Shown here piece by piece: positions 23,173-27,768 of a DNA stretch of 27,768 nucleotides (the stretch's first letter is position 1; each line of letters starts with the position of its first letter). Position numbers and translations under genes: made by a program. This stretch comes from CAYPQL01 sp964412905 (GTDB lineage: Bacteria; Patescibacteriota; Minisyncoccia; JAHIHE01; JAGLIN01). Under the pieces are notes generated by a model. It ran no database searches. It saw only the letters and a program-made list of their open reading frames with translations, and was not told where the DNA came from. The stretch covers positions 1-27,768 of the forward strand of contig CAYPQL010000012.1 in assembly GCA_964412905.1 (NCBI GenBank), written 5' to 3'.

Positions 23173-23982
23173 ATGGTATTATTGACAACAAAAAAATATA
23201 AAACAATAGATCGTGATATTGCTAAAATCAGACAAGAAATTGTTAATGTTTGTTTTAATGCTAAAAGCGGGCATATTGTTTCTTCTTTATCGTGTGTTGA
23301 AATGATTTATGCAATTAATTATTTTTACGAAGGAGATGATAAAAAATTTGATTTTATTTTAAGTAAAGGACATGCTGCTCCGGCTTTGTATGCTATTTTA
23401 GAAAAATTTAAAAAAATAAACAAAGAGGATTTATATAGTTTTTGTAAATTTAAAAGCAATTTAACTGCCCATGTCTCTTGGCATGTGCCAGGCGTGCAGT
23501 TTTCTAGCGGAGCTTTAGGATTAGGATTGTCAGTAGGTGTCGGTTTTTGTTTAGCCAATAAAATAAATAAAAAGAAGAAGAATGTTTATGTTCTAATTGG
23601 AGATGGAGAGCTAAATGAGGGATCTGTTTGGGAAGCTTTAGTTTACGCTGGCATAAATAAGATAGAAAATTTAATATGCTTGGTTGATTATAATAAAATT
23701 CAAGCTTCAAATTACACAAAAAATATTATTGACACAGAAAAAACGATAGATTCAATAAGAAAATTAGGTTGGTGTGTTTTTCGGTGCGAAGGGCATAATA
23801 TAAAATCAATTTTGACTTTGATAAAAAAAACAATTTTCAAAAAATCCCCAATAATTATATTTTTTGATACTATAAAAGGTCGCGGAGTTTCTTTTATGGA
23901 AGACGATCCTAGTTGGCATTATAAAGTGCTCAATAAAGATGATTATATGCAAGCAATAAAAGAACTAAATTATGAGCTATAA
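23173..23982 (+). CDS. Transketolase N-terminal subunit
   Basis: The 269-residue protein is the thiamine-diphosphate half of a split transketolase. SGHIVSSLSCVEMIYAINYF is followed by FILSKGHAAPALYA, then HVPGVQFSSGALGLGLSVGV. The ThDP motif starts GDGELNEGSVWEAL (about residue 143) and ends in VDYNKIQ, the GDG-X-N pattern. Split pairs outside central carbon metabolism are common in clusters that build unusual surface sugars. The gene begins 20 bases after the truncated pilin and overlaps the C-terminal subunit by 11 bases. It is clearly more AT-rich than the secretion genes. Confidence 0.9.
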   Translation: MVLLTTKKYKTIDRDIAKIRQEIVNVCFNAKSGHIVSSLSCVEMIYAINYFYEGDDKKFDFILSKGHAAPALYAILEKFKKINKEDLYSFCKFKSNLTAHVSWHVPGVQFSSGALGLGLSVGVGFCLANKINKKKKNVYVLIGDGELNEGSVWEALVYAGINKIENLICLVDYNKIQASNYTKNIIDTEKTIDSIRKLGWCVFRCEGHNIKSILTLIKKTIFKKSPIIIFFDTIKGRGVSFMEDDPSWHYKVLNKDDYMQAIKELNYEL

Positions 23983-24910
23983 ATTTGCGAACGCAAGAGA
24001 GGAATGCGGTAAATTAATCATGAGTCTTGCAAAAAAAAATAAAAAAATAGTTCATTTATCTCCCGATGGCAGTATGATTGAAAATTTTGGCAAAAAATAT
24101 CCAAGCAGATATTTTGATTTGGGGATAGCAGAACAAAATATGCTGGGAGTCGCATCAGGGCTAGCCATAAAAGGCAAGACTGTTATTGTAAATTCTATAG
24201 CTAATTTTGTTATTTGTAATGCTTTTTTACAATTAAGAAATAACATTTGCTTTCACAATTTAAATGTTATTATTATTGGAGTTGGATCCGGGTTAAGTTA
24301 TGGAGCTTTGGGATTTTCTCATCATGCCAATGAAGATGTGGCTTTGTTGCTTTCATTGCCTAATATGAAAATTTATTTACCGGCTGATAGTAAAGAAGCG
24401 GTAGACGCTTGCAAGCATGCCATTAAGATAGGCGGACCTTCATATATACGTCTTGGCTCCAGAGAAGAGCCTGTTGTATATGAAGAAAAAAATGTAGTTT
24501 ATTTTGATAAGCTTATGTTTTTGAGAAAAGGGGGTAAAATAGTAATTCTAGCAACCGGAATATTCGTTTCAAAAGCATTAACGATCCATGATCTTTTAAA
24601 AGAACAAAATATCTATGCTGATATTGTCAACATAAATTCTCTTGAGATTATTAATCAAAATCTTATTAAACAACAATTAAAGGATTACAGTATTATTATA
24701 AGCATAGAAGAGCATTTTGTTCATAATGGCGTCGGTAGCGCAATTCAAAATATTCTGGGCAGCAATATCACTTTTTACAAACTAGGCATACCAAAAAAAT
24801 TTTCTGAATTTGCCGGCAGCAGAGAAGAACTGTTTAAATATTATAAATTAGACAATTTATCTATATTAAAATTTATAGTTAAAAAATATCATGAGTACTA
24901 TAGAAAATAA
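23972..24910 (+). CDS. Transketolase C-terminal subunit
   Basis: The 312-residue protein carries the pyrimidine-binding half, with YFDLGIAEQNMLGVASGLAI (catalytic Glu, about residues 47-66) and GLSYGALGFSHHANEDVALL, and the C-terminal transketolase domain (GGKIVILATGIFVSKAL and ISIEEHFVHNGVGSAI). It pairs with the gene before it to make one active enzyme that moves two-carbon units between sugars. It overlaps the previous gene by 11 bases and the next by 20, an operon signature. Confidence 0.92.
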   Translation: MSYKFANAREECGKLIMSLAKKNKKIVHLSPDGSMIENFGKKYPSRYFDLGIAEQNMLGVASGLAIKGKTVIVNSIANFVICNAFLQLRNNICFHNLNVIIIGVGSGLSYGALGFSHHANEDVALLLSLPNMKIYLPADSKEAVDACKHAIKIGGPSYIRLGSREEPVVYEEKNVVYFDKLMFLRKGGKIVILATGIFVSKALTIHDLLKEQNIYADIVNINSLEIINQNLIKQQLKDYSIIISIEEHFVHNGVGSAIQNILGSNITFYKLGIPKKFSEFAGSREELFKYYKLDNLSILKFIVKKYHEYYRK

Positions 24911-25298
24911 AAAAAGAATTGTCTGCGTTGCGCAACCTTGTGGATTTGGTCCAGCCTCTAAAATGTATTCAATAGCCCGATTATTTAAAAACAACGAATT
25001 GATATTTTTGGGAAAAGATATAGCATATGATTTTGTAGATAATAGTCTTGAATTATTTAATGAGGTGATAGATCAAAATAAAATAAAAAATAATGAACTT
25101 AATGATATAATAAAAAATTGTGATTTTTTGATAATTGTAATGAATCATGAAATTGCTAATATTGCGCATCAGCTCAATAAAAGGTATTATTTTTTTGATA
25201 GCCTTTTTGGTTTTTGGTATTTTAATAAAAAAGATAAAAATCTTTTTCGTGAATTTAAAATGCAATTTAAAGAAAATAATAAAAACTTGGACAAATAA
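24891..25298 (+). CDS. Glycosyltransferase-like N-terminal fragment
   Basis: The 135-residue product begins RIVCVAQPCGFGPASKMYSI, like the first beta-strand and nucleotide-binding loop of GT-B glycosyltransferase relatives. FLIIVMNHEIANIAHQL and YYFFDSLFGFWYF follow. Complete relatives would be about 330-400 residues. The frame runs out at 25298 just as a different gene's coding sequence begins in another frame. It is therefore either 3' truncated or cut by a join. The overlap with the transketolase gene shows that its 5' part is native to this operon. Confidence 0.6.
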   Translation: MSTIENKKRIVCVAQPCGFGPASKMYSIARLFKNNELIFLGKDIAYDFVDNSLELFNEVIDQNKIKNNELNDIIKNCDFLIIVMNHEIANIAHQLNKRYYFFDSLFGFWYFNKKDKNLFREFKMQFKENNKNLDK

Positions 25299-26001
25299 AT
25301 CAGATAAACCTTTTGATGTGGCTTTTGCAGATTGTACTTCATATGAAAAGTACTTACCCAAGAGAATTTCTGAATGGACAGATTATTGTCTAAATAATGG
25401 TGTAAGAAATGTAATTATTTGTGATAGTAGAGGGATAGGAAAACCTGATCAAATAGAAGAAGTATTTGAATATTTACAGAAGTTTGGAAATAGAGTGGAA
25501 TTTCATCCACATAATGATAATGGTAAAGCCTTGGATAATGTTGTTGTTGCGCTGAATAAAGGTGTTGAGACAATAGGTACTTCTTTTTATAATTCTAGTG
25601 AAAGATTAACTATGATTGATCCAAGAGATCTTATTAAATATGGCTTATTCTTTGATTATGAGTCTTTTGATGAATTGGAAAATCAATATTGTCAAAAAAT
25701 AGGGGATCCAAATATTGTTTCTAAACTTGTATTTGGAGAGGGGGTAGTAGTGACAGGAAATCAATATAGATTAAGAAAAAGAGACTCTGAACTTATAACT
25801 ATGTTCGGAGTTACATCAGACACTTATATTGCTTCTTTAATGCTTGGAAAAAATGTGTCCCCTTTAGAACTTAGCAGAATGAAAGATCTGTTTTTGTATG
25901 AAAATAAAAATATTGTTTTAGCGGAAAACGAGCTAAAGTATTTATCTGAAAATCTATCTGATCGAGGTGTTTTTTATAATGTTTGTTGTAGTTGGGCCTG
26001 A
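25291..26001 (+). CDS. HMGL-like (DRE-TIM) aldolase family protein, 5' truncated
   Basis: The recognisable part begins near VAFADCTSYEKYLPKR and continues with VIICDSRGIGKPDQIEEV, the metal-binding FHPHNDNGKALDNVV at about 71-85 of the fragment, and GVETIGTSFYNSSERLTMID. These match the HMG-CoA lyase, homocitrate synthase and 4-hydroxy-2-oxovalerate aldolase superfamily. About 100 N-terminal residues, with the first substrate and metal motif, are missing. The open frame extends left to 25147, but that part is out-of-frame glycosyltransferase sequence. The product alone would be inactive. It may make a keto-acid or sugar building block for the surface cluster. Confidence 0.7.
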   Translation, partial: TNKSDKPFDVAFADCTSYEKYLPKRISEWTDYCLNNGVRNVIICDSRGIGKPDQIEEVFEYLQKFGNRVEFHPHNDNGKALDNVVVALNKGVETIGTSFYNSSERLTMIDPRDLIKYGLFFDYESFDELENQYCQKIGDPNIVSKLVFGEGVVVTGNQYRLRKRDSELITMFGVTSDTYIASLMLGKNVSPLELSRMKDLFLYENKNIVLAENELKYLSENLSDRGVFYNVCCSWA

Positions 26002-26915
26002 TAATGAAACAGGTTNNNNNNNNNNGTACTAAGTCAGATTCTCGATTTGTTGCAGTATCTGAACTTGGTTCTGAATCTTCTTTACCTGAAATTCTTAATT
26101 TAAATCCTGATTTGACAATAATTGGTGCGAGGAATTGGATAAAGAGAAATTACAATATTTTGGACAAAATTCCTGGCAAAAAAGGGTTAATGTTTGTTGG
26201 TCCTTTAGGTCAAGATGAAATTTCTGTAATTGAAATTGAAAATTTTTATATATTTATGGATTGGCTTGATAAAGGGAAAATAGATTATATGTTTATGGGA
26301 TCAAAATGTTTTGCAGATAGGCTAAATAGGGACGATGTATTATATCTTCCAGCACCTTATGTAAAAGAAAATTTACAATTTAAATTAAAGCCAAAACCTA
26401 AAGTTAACATTGTCTCAATTCTGAATGATAAAGCAATTCATAAAAACATATTAAATAGTGTTGCAGGAATAAGTTTATCAGAAAACATTGAAAAATTCAT
26501 AATTAATGGTGCAAAAAAAGAATATCTTGATATTTTTTCAAGATTTGGACTTGATTCTATTATGGAAAATGTTGGTTTTTTATCTAAGAATAAATATTAT
26601 GAAAAAATAGATGAGTCTTCATTACTTCTTCATTTAAGCTATTCGGAAGGTTTGTGTTATGCTGCTCTTGAAGCATTATATAGGGGAACTCCTGTGTTAG
26701 TTTCTAATGCAATGCCTTGGTTTTATCATTCTAAACTTACAGTAAATAATATTGCGGATCATTATGAAATTGCTGAAAAGATAGATGAAATTTTGTCTTT
26801 AGATAATAATGAATATAGTAGACTTAGTAAACATTGTTGTGAAATAGCTCAAAAAAAGATAGATGAAAACAATGCAGCAGTAAAACAAACTTATGTGAAA
26901 TTGGGAATTGAATAA
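25979..26915 (+). CDS. Glycosyltransferase (GT-B type) interrupted by an assembly gap
   Basis: Before the gap, ATG 25979 opens MFVVVGPDNETG, a typical first strand of a glycosyltransferase, overlapping the previous gene by 23 bases. After the Ns the frame resumes and runs to 26915. It has LLLHLSYSEGLCYAALEALY then GTPVLVSNAMPWF, the SEG...EAL...GTPV signature of family-4/group-1 transferases. The two pieces are in different frames if the gap is exactly ten bases, so the ten Ns are probably a placeholder and the true gap is longer. Ns, not a mutation, account for the break. It probably adds a sugar to a surface glycan. Confidence 0.7.
26016..26025. other. Scaffold gap (ten Ns)
   Basis: Ten unknown bases mark a join of two contigs. 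The real length is unknown, and the glycosyltransferase coded across it is incomplete. Confidence 0.98.
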
Positions 26916-26916
26916 T

Positions 26917-27708
26917 ATGGAATTTAAAAATCTAGAAGAGGTTGCAAAATATTATGATTTAGGTAAAGTTCTTTCAATTGAATCAATAAAAATATCTGAT
27001 TTTTCTAGTTCTGGAAATGGATGTGTATCTGATGTTGATAAGAGGGTTATTAGAACTAACAAAGGTTCTTTTCTTCATAAACAATATAATAATTCAAAAT
27101 GCAAACCAAAGCAATTAGATTTTTTATATTATCTTACTGAAAAAAATTTTGAATCTCAGCATTTGTTAGATAGATGTTTTCACACTATTAACGGAGTAGA
27201 AAGTCTATTTTTTTCTTATCTTTTGGGTGAGAAAAAGAGACTATTTGGCGAATCGGATTATTTTAAGTTAGGAAATCTACTTTCTGATTTTCATACAACC
27301 AGTCTTTTATTTTCAAATGGGCGTGATACAATAATTTTTGGTGATTGCCATCCTGGCAATATAATATTTATAAATAATATGCCCTATTTAATTGATTTGG
27401 ACAATGTTTGTGTGGGTTCTCCTGAATATGATATTGGCCTTCTTTGTTTTTATCATTTTGCAATGCAAAAAGCCAATTTTAAAGAAGTTGATGGGGTTCT
27501 TAAACAAATTTTGCTAGGATACACTAATCATAATCTTTTAAGTTCTAATCTCTCAAAAGTTTTAAAGAACGAATTTCTTAAAATAGTTGCACAATCTAAG
27601 CAAGTGACTAAAAATGAATTTAAATCAGAAAAGATAACTGATGAAAAAGTTAAAAAAAGATATAGATTATTCAAAAAAATCGAAAAATATGATTTTATCA
27701 ATATTTAG
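26917..27708 (+). CDS. APH-like phosphotransferase/kinase
   Basis: From ATG 26917 the protein has 263 residues (a TTG at 26908 would add three). The end of the kinase core is clear: IIFGDCHPGNIIFINNMPYL, with the catalytic Asp and the metal-binding Asn, then LIDLDNVCVGSPEYDIGLL, the DxD-type activation segment. The usual first residue His of HGDxHPGN is Phe here. The N-lobe is poorly conserved. Members include aminoglycoside, choline and sugar kinases. In a glycan cluster it may phosphorylate a sugar or sugar alcohol. It begins two bases after the preceding gene stops. Confidence 0.75.
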   Translation: MEFKNLEEVAKYYDLGKVLSIESIKISDFSSSGNGCVSDVDKRVIRTNKGSFLHKQYNNSKCKPKQLDFLYYLTEKNFESQHLLDRCFHTINGVESLFFSYLLGEKKRLFGESDYFKLGNLLSDFHTTSLLFSNGRDTIIFGDCHPGNIIFINNMPYLIDLDNVCVGSPEYDIGLLCFYHFAMQKANFKEVDGVLKQILLGYTNHNLLSSNLSKVLKNEFLKIVAQSKQVTKNEFKSEKITDEKVKKRYRLFKKIEKYDFINI

Positions 27709-27766
27709 TACAATTGACAAACAATGTTCCTTGATCAATTCTAGAATCAATATCAAATCCTTCGTC
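27698..27766 (-). CDS. Possible C-terminal end of a minus-strand gene (partial)
   Basis: On the minus strand one frame is open from the window edge: DEGFDIDSRIDQGTLFVNCT and then KY with a TGA at 27698-27700. It overlaps the end of the kinase gene by 11 bases. The residue mix looks like a real protein tail but is too short to identify. The other two minus frames have stops here. Confidence 0.35.
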   Translation of the reverse strand, partial: DEGFDIDSRIDQGTLFVNCTKY

Positions 27767-27768
27767 TA

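Noticed and set aside
25147..25290. N-terminal part of the open frame leading into the aldolase gene
   Set aside because: This part (rich in Ile, Leu and Lys) is the out-of-frame reading of the glycosyltransferase fragment, and the HMGL match begins only at about 25300.
1..27768. tRNA, rRNA or tmRNA genes
   Set aside because: Reading both strands of the spacers showed no cloverleaf-type sequence with a conserved T-loop and no rRNA motif.

Overview
The window looks like metagenome-assembled DNA from an uncultivated member of the Candidate Phyla Radiation (Patescibacteria, most likely a Parcubacteria-type lineage). The signs are AT-rich DNA, almost no recognisable Shine-Dalgarno sequences, a minimal type IV secretion locus with PrgI and a VirB4 ATPase split into two genes, free-standing four-helix-bundle (23S intervening-sequence type) proteins, and a PilB ATPase beside a DHH-family protein. 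A run of ten Ns at 26016-26025 shows that this is a scaffold with an unclosed gap. The lineage is inferred from gene content, not from a marker gene.

Region 1 (1-3200, + strand) is accessory. It holds the end of an unrecognised gene, a decayed C-terminal scrap of a type IIG/Eco57I-like methyltransferase, a TcmP-type protein (methyltransferase-like), a radical-SAM-like protein with an unusual CX3CX3C motif, and a pRiA4b ORF-3 family protein.

Region 2 (3200-11400) is housekeeping-like: a DHH-family protein that has lost most metal ligands, PilB (type IV pilus motor), a membrane-anchored TPR protein, a probable structured small RNA on the minus strand with its own promoter, RuvB, a small membrane protein overlapping a PH-domain membrane protein, an SGNH hydrolase and TsaE (tRNA t6A synthesis).

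Region 3 (11515-23152) is a type IV secretion locus read mostly on the minus strand from a divergent promoter region near 22730-22820. In order of transcription: a VirB6/TrbL-like channel protein with a long hydrophilic tail, a hypothetical protein, a four-helix-bundle protein, PrgI (VirB3-like), the N-terminal half of VirB4/TraC, a second four-helix-bundle protein, the VirB4 ATPase half, and a 1164-residue repeat-containing membrane protein. A truncated VirB2/TrbC-like pilin is read divergently. Each four-helix-bundle gene is bracketed by its own inverted array of 7-bp repeats and sits between secretion genes like an inserted cassette.

Region 4 (23173-27768, + strand) is a very AT-rich surface-glycan type cluster: a split transketolase pair, a truncated glycosyltransferase-like gene, a 5'-truncated HMGL/DRE-TIM aldolase-like gene, a glycosyltransferase broken by the N gap, and an APH-like kinase. 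Three gene breaks in this part (23152, about 25290 and 26016) suggest either assembly joins or strain-variable DNA.

Intergenic spaces throughout carry two unusual repeat classes: arrays with a strict 7-bp period, often starting at a stop codon, and imperfect palindromes beginning TGTCATT that resemble a dispersed MITE-like family.
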